Assembly: GCA_014529385.2 (NCBI GenBank)
Contig: CM043964.1
Span: 5,983,997 to 6,047,996, forward strand
Reading direction: 5' to 3'
Origin: Adiantum capillus-veneris
Taxonomy: Eukaryota > Streptophyta > Polypodiopsida > Polypodiales > Pteridaceae
DNA length: 64,000 nucleotides
Below are positions 38,640 to 50,683 of this stretch, in pieces. The notes beneath the pieces are model-generated. The model was not told the DNA's origin and ran no database searches. It saw only the letters and a list, made by a program, of their open reading frames with translations. Position 1 is the stretch's first letter. Every line of letters starts with the position of its first letter. The position numbers and the translations under genes were made by a program.

Positions 38640-41600
38640 TGTATCTACTTGTCTTCAAGTACTTCCCTAATGAAGTGATATTTTACATCAATATGCTTAG
38701 TCTTTGAATAGAACACTGGATTCTTTGCCAATTGTATAGCACTTTGACTATCACAATATAACTCTGGAATATCTAATTTGATTCCCACGTCTGCTACCAA
38801 TCTACCAAGCCAAATAGCTTCTTTGCATGCCTCATTTGCTGCAACATACTCAGCTTCTGTAGTAGACTGCGTAATACAATCTTGTAATCGAGATCGCCAT
38901 GATATGGCACCTCCAGCCAATGTAAAGACGTAGCTTGATGTAGATCTCCTCTTATCCAAGTCTCCTGCATAATCTAAGTCAGTGTATCCTCTGACACTCA
39001 AATCCTGACTACCATAGCATATGCGCATACTCTTTGTATGTTTTAAGTATCTCATGATACCTTTCACTGCCTCCCAATGTTTCTTGTCGGGATTTGACAT
39101 ATATCTGCTAACCACTCCCACTGAAAATGCAATATCCAGACGTGTAGCAATCATTGCATACATCAAACTACCCATTGCAGACGCATATGGAATCTTATCC
39201 ATTTCAGCCTTTTCTTCCTCAGACACAAGACAATCTGGTTTGCTAAGTTTCACATATGGTGGCAATGGAACACTCAATGCCTTTCCCTTCTCCATATTGA
39301 AACGTTGGAAAACCTTGTCAATATACTCTGTTTGAGATAACCAAATCAACTTTTTTGATCTGTCTCTCTCAATGCGCATACCAAGTATATGACTTGCCTC
39401 ACCCATGTCTTTCATGTCAAACAATTTTGCCATCTTTGACTTCAAAGCTGAAATTCTTCCAAGTGTTTGCCAGCACAATCAACATGTTATCCACATACAA
39501 AATAAGGATCAACCAACTACCATCCTTAGCCTTCTTTGTATATAGACAGTGATCGAACTCACTACGTTTGTAGCCTTGAGAAAGCATAAACTGGTGGAAC
39601 TTATGGTACCATGCCCTCGGTGATTGTTTTAAGCCATAAAGACTTTTTAACAACCGGCATACCAAATCTTCCTTGCCTTTCTCAACAAACCCTTCTGGCT
39701 ACTGCATGTAAATTTCAACATCTAAATCACCATGCAAGAACGCTGTCTTGACATCCATTTGGTGCAACACCAAATCCAATATAGCAACCAATGCAAGAAA
39801 GCATATCAATGTAGTCATCTTGACCACTGGAGAGAAGACTTCATCAAAGTCAATGCCTTATTCTTGCTTAAAGCCCTTGGCAACAAGCCTTTCTTTGTAC
39901 TTTGGCTGACTATCATGAGCGATGATCATATACCTGTAAACCCATTTACGAGGTAGAGCCTTTTTGCCCTGTGGTAATTTAACTAGCTTCCATGTCTGGT
40001 TTTTATGCAGAGCTATGATCTCTGACTGCATGGCCAACTGCCATTTTTTCGAGTCAACCACTTGTAATGCTTCCTTGTCACAAGATGGTTCTCCGCAATC
40101 TGTGAGCATGACATAATTTAGAGATGGCACATAACGATCAGGTGGTTTGGAGACATGCTCAGAACGTCTCACCACAACTGATTCTTCCTCTCTAGCTACT
40201 ATAGGCTGTTCCTGAGCCTGACCATGCTGTCTTGATGTGCTAGCACTAGGTCCATCTTCCCTGAAGACAACTCTCTGATGTCCTCTATCTTCTCTGGCTT
40301 AGCGTGAAACTTGGCTTCATTTAAATGCACATCATTGTTACGAATAAATTTTCTAGACTCAGGATCCAAAGCCGGTAATCCATCTCGCTCGATTCTCCGT
40401 AGCCAAGAAATATACACTTCTTGCTCTTTGGTTCTAACTTATTCTTGAACTCCTTAGGAATATGGCTATACGCTTCACAACCAAAGACTCTGATATGCTT
40501 ATATGAAGGTGCCTTGCCTGTCCATAGCATCTCGGCCACTTCACTCTTATCCAGAACCCTACTAGGAGACCTGTTGATCAAATGGACTGCTGTAGCCACT
40601 CCTTTCTCCCAAAATCCATCAGGCAACTCAGCATTTGACAACATGCTTCTGACCTTCTCTTGTATGGTCCTATTCATACGTTCTGTAACCCCATTCTGTG
40701 AAGGATTATATGGTGCAGTAAGTTCTTGCTTAATCCCTTCTGCTTCACAAAAGTCTTGAAAAGCTTTGGAAACGTACTCTCCACCATTGTCAGTTCTCAA
40801 GCACTTCAGCTTCTGACCACTCTGATTCTCCACAAGCTGCAAGAATGTCTTAAAGACCTTGAGCACCTCACCCTAAACCCATACTTTGCGAGAATAGTCA
40901 TCTATGAATGTACAAAAGTACGCTGCTCCCCCTAGTGACAAACTAGGCATTGGTCCGCATAGATCACTGTGCACAAGAGCTAACTGTTCGTCCCTACGAT
41001 TCCTCTTTGATCTGTGCGGTTCCTGTGTTTACTTACCATAAACACAATTCTCACAAAACGTGAAATCCTAAAATGAAAAACCAGGCAAATAACCATAATG
41101 AGAAAGTATTTCCATTCCTCTTTTTGACATATGTCCCAGCCTACGATGCCACAGTGACACACTTGGCTATTCAATCACATTAATTACATGGTTTTTAACC
41201 TCTGAAACATGTAAAGTGTACAGAGTTCTTGACTTCCTGCAATGTGCTACAGTCATCGAACCTTTGGAGATCTTCCAAGCGTTGTTCCCAAAAACTGTCA
41301 CATAACCCGCATCATCCAACTTCCCTGTACTGATCAAGCTCTTTCGGATTGTTGGAACATGTCTAACATTCTTGAGCCATAAAGAAGAGACATTATGAAA
41401 CTTCAATTGCACATCTCCCACTCCAAGTTTGTCACAAACCTGCTCATTGCCAAGTGTGACATAATCTTTAGTAGTCACATATGATGTAAACCACTCTTTG
41501 TGCGGAGAAACATGTAAAGATGCACCTGAGTCGATAATCCAATCACTCATAGCATGTCCATCCTCTGCAGTCAAGAAAACAAAATCAAAATTGCTTATGA

Positions 41601-42485
41601 GGAAGATGTCACCAGCTGCTATACCAGAATCACTGTCTGAACCAGATCCTGTGACATTCACCTCTTCAATCTTCACTGAACTCTTCTTTTCATCTTGCTC
41701 AGAACTCTTTGTTTTGCCTTTTTCTTGTTTCCACTTCGTACAGTCTCTCTTCATGTGACCCTTCTTGCCACAATGGTAGCATTCTATGTCATCCTTTGAC
41801 TTCGAGTCACGAGACTTACTTCGGTTTTGTGCCTTCTTACCCTTCTTCTCTTTAGATTGTTGTCTCCCTCGAACGACCAAAGCACTATTGCCTTTTCCTT
41901 TGTCAATGTTCTTCCTGTTCACTTCCTCTGTGAGCAAGCTGCCTTCTACATTGGCACTTGTAAGACCTTCTGGCGTGATAGAATTACTTAACGCACTACG
42001 AAAAGTATCCTGACTGTCTGGCAAAGTGATTAAGAGAAACATAGCCTTCACTGAATCTAGAAAGACTATCTCCTGTGCTGTGACTAGCTGAAAATTGTGT
42101 GAAATTCATTGAGATGATTTGACATGGTTGTCCCTTCCTTCATCTTCAAATCCACCAATTTCTTGAGCCAGTAAATCTGAGAAGCAACAGTTTGTTTCTT
42201 GTACATACCACATAGCTTTTGCCATACGCCATACGTTGTAGTCTCTTTTTCTACATTGAAGTAAACATTTTCTGCCAGTGTCAGCATGATTGTGGAACAA
42301 GCTAACTCGTCAAGCTCTTCCCACTCATCTTCAGCCATACCTTCTGGTCTCTCCCCTTTGAGCTTCAGTGGCTTCACTTGTTTTTTCTACACCAAAACCT
42401 GCCAAATCTGCTTCTTCCAGAATGGAAAGTTTGTGCCATCCAGCTTCTTTATGTTGTAAAGAGTCTCACTTTGAGAAGATGCCAT
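38640..42485 (-). pseudogene. Copia-B1 gag-pol remnant
   Basis: From ATG 42485 (MASSQSETLYNIKKLDGTNF) gag is interrupted early: VLV-stop, where Copia-B2 has a Gln codon, and again near 42084. Then follow the knuckle CYHCGKKGHMKRDC, protease DSGASLHVSP near 41520, integrase (RTDNGGEYVS near 40790; NGVTERMNR near 40690), and RT in two pieces (39858-40175 and 39417-39665, with YVDN replacing YVDD). RNase H is in 38645-39478 (TDLDYAGD replacing TDADWAGD; STTEAEY). Several frame breaks and altered catalytic positions show it is inactive. The RNase H segment remains open for 277 codons. Confidence 0.92.
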
Positions 42486-43532
42486 ATCTGCCAAACTGTT
42501 TACTTCTGGGAAAAATTTGGCAGAGTTTCCCCTGTAAACTGGCATCTGTACACAATAAACAAGCTGTAAACAACAAGCTGAACACCTCTCCTCAAGAACT
42601 GTCAGTATTTTGAAACATTTTGACAGAGTCTCCCCTGTAAAATGAGCTCTGGGAACCAAAAGATAGCTCAAAAACAATCATAAATAGCTGACCAGTGACA
42701 AATCTGAAAATCTCTGTAATATGCTATCCTGTACGCATGCACTGTCTTCTGTCTAGGCGATGACAGAACCTGTATCTGTTTCAAGACTGAACCCTGAACA
42801 ATGCCTCAACGGCCTGACGCATAAGATGCAATCCAGTGTCTACACAAAGTCATACATCCTATGGGGTAAAAGTCGTCGAAGAGGATATGTGTAGAGGGGA
42901 ACTCCAACAACCTAATCTACCTCACACTAGGTAACCCTGCTCCCAATGCTTGGCTATAAAAAACCTCACACACGACCCTCACAGATGGTTCAGCAAACTA
43001 CCCAGAACTAGCATACATCCTACAATAGACCAATCACTGTCCTATGGCCGATGCGGCGATCTGTCTGCTAGCGTGACTCACAACTAGCAGAACCACAATC
43101 ACAGTACATCAATCTGCAATACATGCCAGTGGTGTCAAGCCGTCGTATGGCCACACCTCCCATGGAACCTGGCAAGCACAAGAAGTAGCAATGCATACTG
43201 CAATATATATATCTCATGATATATATGTGTACCTAGTCTATAGATGATGCTTTGAAGACTAATGAGTGATGTATGTCGATGCCGATATTGATGCCGACCA
43301 CCTCCTGCTTGCCAATCTACACAAGACGGGTTTCTTTGCGGCTGAAACATATCTTTTGATATAGTGCTCAGAACAAAATTCTGAGGGCATAAAGAGCTTC
43401 AAAAGGGAGGTAAAACCCGAAGACACTTGATGGAAATACTCCCGAAACGCCGAGTGTGAATTTCCAAGCTCCGGATCCACAATCTGCCTAAAAAGTGTGC
43501 GCCCGCGATTACGCAAAAAACGCACTGAACTT
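42486..43532 (-). other. Copia-B1 leader
   Basis: About 1 kb of non-coding leader. An ACTCTGCCAAATTT motif lies 41 nt upstream of the gag ATG (sense strand, 42526 downwards). A related ACTCTGTCAAAAT copy occurs near 42635. Both have counterparts in the Copia-B2 and Copia-A leaders. Confidence 0.7.
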
Positions 43533-43545
43533 GGCTCTGATACCA
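43533..43545 (-). other. Copia-B1 primer-binding site (tRNA-iMet)
   Basis: The reverse complement reads TGGTATCAGAGCC, placed two bases inside the 5' LTR end at 43548. It is the standard plant copia primer site. Confidence 0.92.
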
Positions 43546-43547
43546 AT

Positions 43548-43682
43548 TGAAATCGCGTAGTGGAGCGTAGATCGACTCTCTCACACACACACACACACAG
43601 ATACACAGAGAGCTTACACAGTACGCAGAGAATTTGTTTTGAAGAGTTATCTCCCAAAACCTTATTATCCACAAAAGTATAT
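43548..43682 (-). repeat. Copia-B1 5' LTR, truncated
   Basis: It matches 38180 to about 38356 apart from a shorter CT/CA tract, then stops after 'cacaaaagtatat'. The promoter-bearing outer part is missing, so this copy cannot be transcribed from its own LTR. Confidence 0.85.
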
Positions 43683-44582
43683 TTCCGTGGAGATCTACTC
43701 GATATCTCTCAGAATCACATTCAAACACTTCTGCATGTCTATGTATTCCCCTCTGAAAAGAATGCAGTCGTTTATAGGACAAGCGTGAATCGAATTGTAA
43801 TCCATCCCTAAGTTTCACAAGATCTTTCTTGCTTCCTCTCTGGAATTTGGCATCACATTATCAGCTGACAGTATGTGCTCTTTGAGCAATCTACACAACA
43901 AAAAAATTTGTGGTACACTTGTGTAAGTAATCTATCAGATCATTATACATCTAGGGTTTTTTTATTAAAGTAAATACATTGTAATAGATTACATGAAATC
44001 TCTGTGACGCTAGTGTCACTCCATCCAAACTTTGCCTGCATGTTGAGAAGAACCAGGAGCGCCTTCAATCTAGACACATGTGCTCCATCATACAATGGTG
44101 TATCGGCTTCACTTTTCATATCATCATAGATAAGCCTTTCTGAATCCATGATCGTCTCGATCATTTTATCAATCTCGGTTTCAAACATTGCCTCGTTGGG
44201 AATGTGGTCTGCATGATCATCCTCCGAGCTGTCAGACGCTACATCTTGTGGCCTCACGTATGCTGCTTGACCAGCGCTTGCGAACACGTCTATTGGGTTG
44301 CAAGATTGCTGCCTGTTGGCCAGCATCAGAGTCCGATGAGTTATAATTGGCAACAACTCGATCTATAATAGATGGATCAAACTCAGCAAATTCACGAACG
44401 TGCTGCAAAGAAACGTGTCTTGTCCATCGCACAACATGCTTGCATTGATCACAAGGACATAAGATCCTTGTTGAGACATAGGTGTTTCGGTTGGACGGAC
44501 CCACATCCTCGTCACTACTCATAATGAAGGTAAAAACCTTATAACTTGGACATAAATTTAATCTTCTATTGGCATCGTCCAT
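43683..44582 (-). pseudogene. TNP2-like CACTA transposase, N-terminal part, frameshifted and truncated
   Basis: The frame from ATG 44582 carries a transposase-associated domain (RILCPCDQCKHVVRWTRHVS). A frameshift near 44330 leads into an acidic linker and the signature PLYDGAHVSRLKALLVLLNM...FGWSDTSV, which corresponds to the TNP2 'LYPGC..SKL....LY.LK...GWS..S' region. After a stop at 43943 the continuation is readable in another frame: NLGMDYNSIHACPINDCILF then RGEY and MQKC near 43790-43710, matching the TNP2 'IH.CP.DC.L' motif. The catalytic core beyond is absent because the sequence meets the Copia-B1 LTR. It is not functional. Confidence 0.8.
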
Positions 44583-44585
44583 CTT

Positions 44586-44588
<3 letters not shown>

Positions 44589-44665
<77 letters not shown>
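44589..44665 (+). repeat. (TC)n microsatellite
   Basis: A pure TC dinucleotide run of about 76 bases directly upstream (minus-strand sense) of the transposase start, so the transposase leader would be GA-rich. Confidence 0.95.
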
Positions 44666-44668
<3 letters not shown>

Positions 44669-45059
44669 TTCACACTGTAAACTACCTCACATTCTCTAGT
44701 CATGTCCAATCCCCGCACACCTCGGTCTAGAGGTGCACAGAGATCAAAACCACCGGGTTATAATCTCGTCTTTATTGGTCAATGCCTATATTTGTGGGTA
44801 TGAGAAATCTACACACCCACATCTACATGATAGTGCATGTAGTGGACAAAACCCCTTTGCCTCTTCTCTAGATGTAGCAATTCACCACATCTTAACATCT
44901 CTTCACAGTAGATCTTTGTTTGAGGGATTACTTAGCACATTACATGTTGGCCTCCAATCTGAGTGTCATGCCGTTGAAAGATTTCCAACTTAAGGTCGCA
45001 TCCGTAGAGAGAAAGAGAGGGATCACCGTTCGTCTAACTCTAATTTTTTTATCGTAATC

Positions 45060-45665
45060 CCGAAGGTAGACTCTAATATAAAAAAATAATCAAAAATCTA
45101 ATCTTAAATCTAACCTAATTGAACATGAGGTGATTCGCTGCTAATTGATATGGTTAGTGTGTGAGTTAATAGGTGTCAAATTCTGATGGGAATATACATA
45201 TTGTTGTGTAACTAGTGTTTGCTCTTTGGGCAAAGCGCGTCTTCATTGACATGCACTAAAATCTAACCTAAATCTAATCTAATCTTAAATCAAACATAAA
45301 TCTAGATCTAATCTAATCTTAAACTCAAAATAAACATAAATCTAATGTAATCTCAAATCTAACATAAACCTAAATGTAATCTAACTTAAATCTAAGTTTA
45401 ATTTAGTTAATCTTAAATCTTGTCTTAATCCTAAATCTAAATCTAATCTAATATTAAACTCAATATAGACCTAAATCTAATCCAATTTTAAATCCTAAAC
45501 CTAAATGTAATCTAACTTAAATCTAACATAGCTTGCTAATTTTTAATATTGTCCTAATTTAAATCTAACATAATCTTAATCTAACATAAATCTAAATCTA
45601 ACCTAATCTTAAACTCAAGATAAACTTAAATCTATATATAATCTAACCTAATCTAATTTAAATCT
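45060..45665. repeat. AT-rich degenerate AATCTAA-type array
   Basis: About 600 bp consist of loosely repeated AAATCTAA, CTAATCTTAAA and AACATAAATC words without a strict period. It looks like an old, diverged short-unit minisatellite. The word CTAAATC recalls the plant telomere unit CCCTAAA, but no true telomere unit occurs in tandem. Confidence 0.7.
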
Positions 45666-45788
45666 TAACCGAATCTCTCTCTCTCTTTGTTTTCTCCAAT
45701 TACCTCTCTCTTTTGTCTTCTCCCCCTCTCTCTCTCTCTTTGGTTTTTTATTCTCTCTCTTTCTCCCTCTTTCTCTTTCTCTTTGTTT

Positions 45789-45834
<46 letters not shown>

Positions 45835-45840
45835 GACACA

Positions 45841-45923
<83 letters not shown>

Positions 45924-46075
45924 TGAGAGGGAGAGAGAGAGAGAAAGAGGGGAAGGGAACATGAGAGAGAAAGAGGGGAAGGAGCATACCTGGCTCTCAT
46001 GTTCCCTTCCCCTCTTTCTCTCTCTCTCCCTCTCTCACTCTCTCTCTCTCTCTCTCTCTCTCTCAAAGACACAAT

Positions 46076-46120
<45 letters not shown>

Positions 46121-46213
46121 TGTGTGAGAGAGGGAGAGAGAGAGAAAGAGGGGAAGGGAACATGAGAGAGAGGAGGGGAAGGAGCATACCTGGCTCTCCT
46201 TCCTCTCCTCGTG

Positions 46214-46271
<58 letters not shown>

Positions 46272-46310
46272 GGGGGGGGGGGGAGAGAAAGAGAGAGAGA
46301 GAGGGAGAGC
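45666..46310. repeat. Compound microsatellite block with duplication, palindrome and 29-G run
   Basis: Order: (CT)n, CAAAGACACAATG, (TG)n, (AG)n, GGGGAAGGGAACATGAGAG, its inverted copy CTCTCATGTTCCCTTCCCC, then a second round of (CT)n, CAAAGACACAATG, (TG)n, (AG)n and GGGGAAGGGAACATGAGAG, ending with (GT)n and 29 consecutive G (46255-46283). The two halves are a direct duplication. The GGGGAAGGGAAC stretches form inverted repeats that can fold as a hairpin. All ORFs over the block are repeat translations. Confidence 0.9.
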
Positions 46311-46387
46311 GCGGGTTACCTCTTTGCTTGAGCGCCAAAAACTCAGATCTGAGATCTAAGTTTTCGGATGCTCTTGGTTTATTTTTT

Positions 46388-46518
46388 TACCCCTGTCGAC
46401 GTCGCTATGAGTGTCGCTATTGGCATCGCTATGTAACAAATAGAATAGCAACACCATGGATTTTTACTTTTGAGCGTCGCACTGCGAGCGTCGCTAATGT
46501 GAAGTACCTCTTGTAGTG
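46388..46518 (-). repeat. CACTA terminal and subterminal repeats
   Basis: The terminal CACTACAAGAGG is followed on the minus strand by at least five copies of GCGACGCTC, GCGATGCC or GCGACACTC variants within 120 bp. Such subterminal arrays are transposase-binding regions in known CACTA elements. Confidence 0.85.
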
Positions 46519-46939
46519 AGTAGGGTGCCCCATCACTTTTTTTAAAATAGCTACTACCCCCATCACTATTAATACATTTAGAAACATTCTTATGTAACTT
46601 CTTCATTTATTCATAACCTCACCCCGTTAACTAGAACTTCCCAACACATTAAGAGACTGAAGCTCCAGTGGGGAAGTGGGCAAGCTTGCTGAGAAATGCA
46701 AAAGAGAGGCAGAGACTTTGGGGTGGGGATAATTGACAAGGTATTTCCACAACTCTACATCTCATTGGTCCCCATGGTTGGATAAGGTGGGAAGCATCTC
46801 TCTGAACCCATTTTGGAGGGAAGTTGTTCGAAAGACCAATAACAAATGCATCTGACGTTTGGACCAATTGTGGTATTATAGCAGTAATCGGTGGAAAATA
46901 ATAGACCAAATGGTTCTCTCTAGTACAGCCTGGATGGGA

Positions 46940-47460
46940 CTGAAAGGCTGCTGATCAGTAGAGCCTTAGAGTGGATGGAAAACTAGCTGTGCCTACCTAG
47001 TTAGGAGTTTGAGTTGGATTGAAAAGCATGGAGATGGCCTAAGGATAGAAACTTCTGTAAGCCTCAAACCAAAGAAATATACCCCACACTTATGGCTTTG
47101 GTGGATTAATTCTCTCCACTAAACAAACAATGGTATATGAAGTGGCCAGAGTTAAGATGGGAGAAAGTCTGCACCAAGAACATTTGGGGCCTACAGTGGC
47201 CCCTCAATATGAAGCTATTTCTCTGGAAGGTATTGTGGGGAGCATTGTTGACTGGGGTAAAGGATCTAGCTAGGGGAATTAGCCCGGATAGATGCTCTCA
47301 ATGCAGAATGGCTAGTGGAGACCTCTCTCACCTTTTCAAGGAGTGGCCTGCGATCGGTGGCCTTGCGGGTAAGATATTATGCAAATGGCTACAAAGGACA
47401 TGGAAGATTGGATTCTATAATAACGATCTATTCTTGGGAGGGAAGGTGTTGTAAAGACAA
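46940..47460 (+). pseudogene. LINE reverse transcriptase C-terminal (zf-RVT) remnant
   Basis: The open stretch 47137-47454 encodes the zinc-binding domain found after plant LINE reverse transcriptases: WPLNMKLFLWKVLWGALLTG, then RGISPDRCSQCRMASGDLSHLF. The final Cys position of the finger reads Trp. No RT or endonuclease domain is present. It is a typical dead 3' LINE fragment, outside the CACTA element. Confidence 0.85.
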
Positions 47461-48475
47461 AAGCTGCTTATTGCAACATAAATTGTTAGACTTTGCCATG
47501 GGGTGGCTCCCCTATTAGCCGATGTATCAGTGACATCTAAGAGTTGTCATGGCTCGACACGCCATTGCAAATTGTCAAGAGTATGTGTTAGCTATGAGCA
47601 CCATAACAATGCATGAGTACTTATGTGGAGTAAGGTTTTCCTTTTGACATTTGGCATCGCGGTTTTCACAGTTTGGAATATGCTTTTAGCATACGAACTT
47701 GGTAAAACTTGCCAAGATGTCTACATTTTTTTACATCCCACGGGGGTGTATATGATACATACACTAACTCATTAGAGAAGTGCATATGGCTATGAGCCAA
47801 ATTCGAGCGAATTAGCAAAAACTTGGCCACAAGTGGACAACAAGGTTAGTAAATTTCAAGTTCTATTTGTTTCTTTTTTTTCTATATTTTACTTTTTATT
47901 TTGGAAAAGGACCTCTCTGTTGTGCAAAGCAAAGTGTTTGGGCAGACTCTATAAGAAGTCGTTGTACAAAGCAAGGTGCTTTGCCTGACTTCATCTGAAG
48001 CATGATGTCGGAGTGCGTACGTCTCCGAGGGTCGATCGGGAAAGCGTTGGGCTTCTGGTTGTAGACAGGTAGTCAGTCAAGGTGCAAATCAAGGGAAACA
48101 AGTGCAATTAACATCAGTTTTAGTGTTAGTAAGACGATTTTAGGTTGCTTGTAGAGCAATTATGGAGTAATATCACAGTTCAGAACAAGATTAATGGCTA
48201 AGAACAAACTGAATCAAGATATCGGCAATAATTTAGCACTGGAAATACACAGATGCTTCCATTAAAATTGTTAACTGAGAACCCTTTGGTCCAAATCGAT
48301 TGCATACGTTGACGTTGGTATGCCTGTTGATTTGCAAACCCCTATTGATTTATCCCAACCTCGAAGGAAACAATCCGCATACACAATTTACACCCTCATG
48401 CTTGGTCAAGATCCAACAAAACTTGAGCTTCGATGCCTGAGCTCCTCCCCTACCGCATTGATGTTCCCCTGAGTC
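47461..48475. other. Unassigned DNA
   Basis: No ORF above noise and no recognisable element. A short internal echo (TTGTGCAAAGCAAAGTG and TTGTACAAAGCAAGGTG near 47920-47980) is the only structure noted. Confidence 0.4.
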
Positions 48476-49429
48476 TTGGTTGTCGAGAGAGAGAAATATG
48501 CTTCTCCCTTAATTAGCTCTGAGAACAAGAGAGAGATCTTGAAAACGCCTTCTCTTTTCATTTCCTATTTTCTCCCAAGAAGCCCTCCTTCGACTACTCT
48601 TGTCTTCTTCCAAAACGAACTCTTCGTTGCCAAAACAAAAACTGCTCCCAAACTCGCCAAAAGTTCCGTTTTGGGTGCGTGAGAACTCCTTCTATTTTCG
48701 AATCGGCCCCCTTTTTCTTTTGCTCGCATGCACCATCCCTCTATTTTCGGATGGCTTGCTCTCCACGGCACGTGGGAGTCCCCCCCCCCCCCTTGTTGTC
48801 ACGGTGCCGTGACAAGGGCAAGAGACCCTCCCCTTTTCCCCTCAATTTAAAAGGGCCCGTTGATGGGCACGTGGGAACACCCGCGGTGAACTGCACCATG
48901 TCATTGCCTACAGTGCACCAGCGGTGCCGCCCAAGGGCACCACCACAAGCCAGCAGCACCTTCAATCACCACCCTCAAGTTAATGCACCGCAAGGCAAGC
49001 CACGCGCATCGCCTAACTAGCTAACCGCCATAGCCCGCAAGCTTCACGGTGCTCCACGCTTGATGCTCTACAAGGCGCACCCCCTTCATCTCTTATACCC
49101 CAAGTTGTTGATGCCAAACTCCGCTTGTGGGTTTTTCACAATGACACGCGTCAGCCCCACATCGATTGACTACTTGAGTTCCAAAACTCCACCAAAAAAT
49201 TCACAAAAATCCCAAAAAGTTTCAAATTTTTACCCTCCTTCTGAGCTTTGCCAATTGTTGCTCTGGGATCCAACTCTCGAGCCGCAAAGACATGCTTGCA
49301 AATCTTGTTCCCAACCATAATTCATACAAGCCCAAATGTGTTTTGACCTTTCCGGACCTGTCAACCCTCGGTCCCCAAGCCTGCGAAAACATCTGGCACC
49401 GCATCGTCGTCATCTAGCATCAACTTTAA
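48476..49429. other. Unassigned, GC-richer DNA with a palindrome
   Basis: Short overlapping ORFs on both strands lack domains. A 12-C run (48781-48792) is followed by a palindrome TTGTCACGG-TG-CCGTGACAA (48796-48815). The region leads into the dispersed repeat at 49430-49960 and may be part of the same unknown element. Confidence 0.4.
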
Positions 49430-49960
49430 CGAGCCGTATCTCACTATCCAGGCATCCAATTGAGGACCTGTCACTTTCTAATGACTCACCACAATGCATA
49501 TCATGCTCTAGCAGCACTTTGAGGCCCAAAAAACACCTTATGGAATGCCTATCGAGGTAGCTCAACTGGCTCAAAGCTGGCCCCCGATGAAACTTCATCT
49601 AGCAATATCTTGGCATCGAGTACTCCAAATGACAATCTGAGAAGACCGACATGCTCCAGATGATGAGCATTTTAGGCCCGTGCATTCACATTGGCTTTGA
49701 TCACTTGTCTGCATCTGTCATGTCCGTCTCAAATCTACAATGCATTGCAACTTCAAACTTTAATATCTTGTACTCTGTAGATCTATTTGATGAGCCATCT
49801 GGACCTGCTACTTCAGTACTTCAATCTCTATATTCCCAAGCCATAAAGCTTCACCTTGAATCTCCTTCACCTGCCACCCTCTCAGCCCCAACCTAGAGTT
49901 CTTTTGGTTTAGAAAACCACAGAGAGCATACATTTCCGTTGCCACTTGCTGACATAACAA
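49430..49960 (+). repeat. Diverged dispersed repeat, copy 2 (pairs with 3040-3530)
   Basis: It has the same colinear blocks as 3040-3530, ending in AAAACCAC...GCATACATTTCCGTTGCCACT. Both copies are non-coding. The family is unidentified. Confidence 0.5.
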
Positions 49961-50596
49961 CCGCTAACATTGTCCATAAGTTTGACAAAAACTCAAATAT
50001 GTATGCAGATTTATATCTTTCACCCCACTCAAAGCGGCCCGATAATGGCTTCTCTTATGTACCATAGTCTTCTCAATTGATTTCAGAAAATGGACACTAG
50101 CACATATCTTTGGCACTACGTAGATATAACCTCATAGTTTATGCATGCCGCACTGTGATGTATCCATGCCAGTGTAATCGTGCAAGGCATATATACCAGG
50201 GGATCACATGGTGGTTGAGACCATCATTTTATCCAAGGGAAACACCACATGCACGGCATGCCCTTGAGGTAGATACAGTTTTACCTCAGTACTATCAACA
50301 CTTTCGCTATAACGCCAACTACCCTGTCACGAACAAGGTAAGTTATTGATGCCTACAAACACTTTTTATTTATGTTTATTCACATGCAAAGTGCCAGACC
50401 TAAGTCACTCTGGTACAGTCATGACCACAGAGGGTAGGTGGGTCCATATCTCAATTATGGTATCTCTCCATACGAGAGCATTGTACAAGCACACTATTGT
50501 ACGCTTATAAAATAAGCTATGACACAGTCATGGTATATACTGGAGCATATGCAAGGGGCATCAACACATTAGAATAAGGGGTTTTCCTCAACCCTG

Positions 50597-50683
<87 letters not shown>

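Larger units (their letters stand above)
38180..43682 (-). mobile_element. Copia-B1: decayed copia element, 5' LTR truncated
   Basis: This reverse-oriented copia element has a complete 273-bp 3' LTR (38180-38452), a polypurine tract (sense AAGTGGGAGGT, 38453-38463), a degenerate gag-pol and a long leader. Its primer-binding site (43533-43545) is complementary to tRNA-iMet. The 5' LTR (43548-43682) lacks its outer half and abuts CACTA transposase sequence. No target duplication can be tested because one edge is lost. Its coding region is close to Copia-B2 at 53540-58989, though the LTRs differ in length and sequence. Confidence 0.9.
43683..46518 (-). mobile_element. CACTA (En/Spm) transposon, 5' part
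   Basis: The right edge on the plus strand reads CCTCTTGTAGTG (ending 46518), i.e. CACTACAAGAGG on the minus strand, the classic CACTA terminal inverted repeat. Just inside are several GCGACGCTC-like subterminal repeats (46393-46500). Downstream on the minus strand comes a TNP2-like transposase N-terminal part, which is cut by Copia-B1 at 43682. The opposite terminus is not in the window or has been lost. The 5' region between terminus and transposase is filled with long microsatellites. Confidence 0.85.

Noticed and set aside
45060-45665. Interstitial telomere
   Set aside because: The words resemble CTAAATC, but no tandem CCCTAAA or TTTAGGG units occur.
45648-46516. Many overlapping ORFs with Ser-Leu, Arg-Glu, Val-Cys or Thr-His repeats
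   Set aside because: They are six-frame readings of (CT)n, (AG)n and (TG)n tracts and carry no gene-like composition.
50110-50349. 79-aa ORF as a host exon
   Set aside because: It has no domain, and the GTAAGT-like splice word after it is not sufficient evidence.
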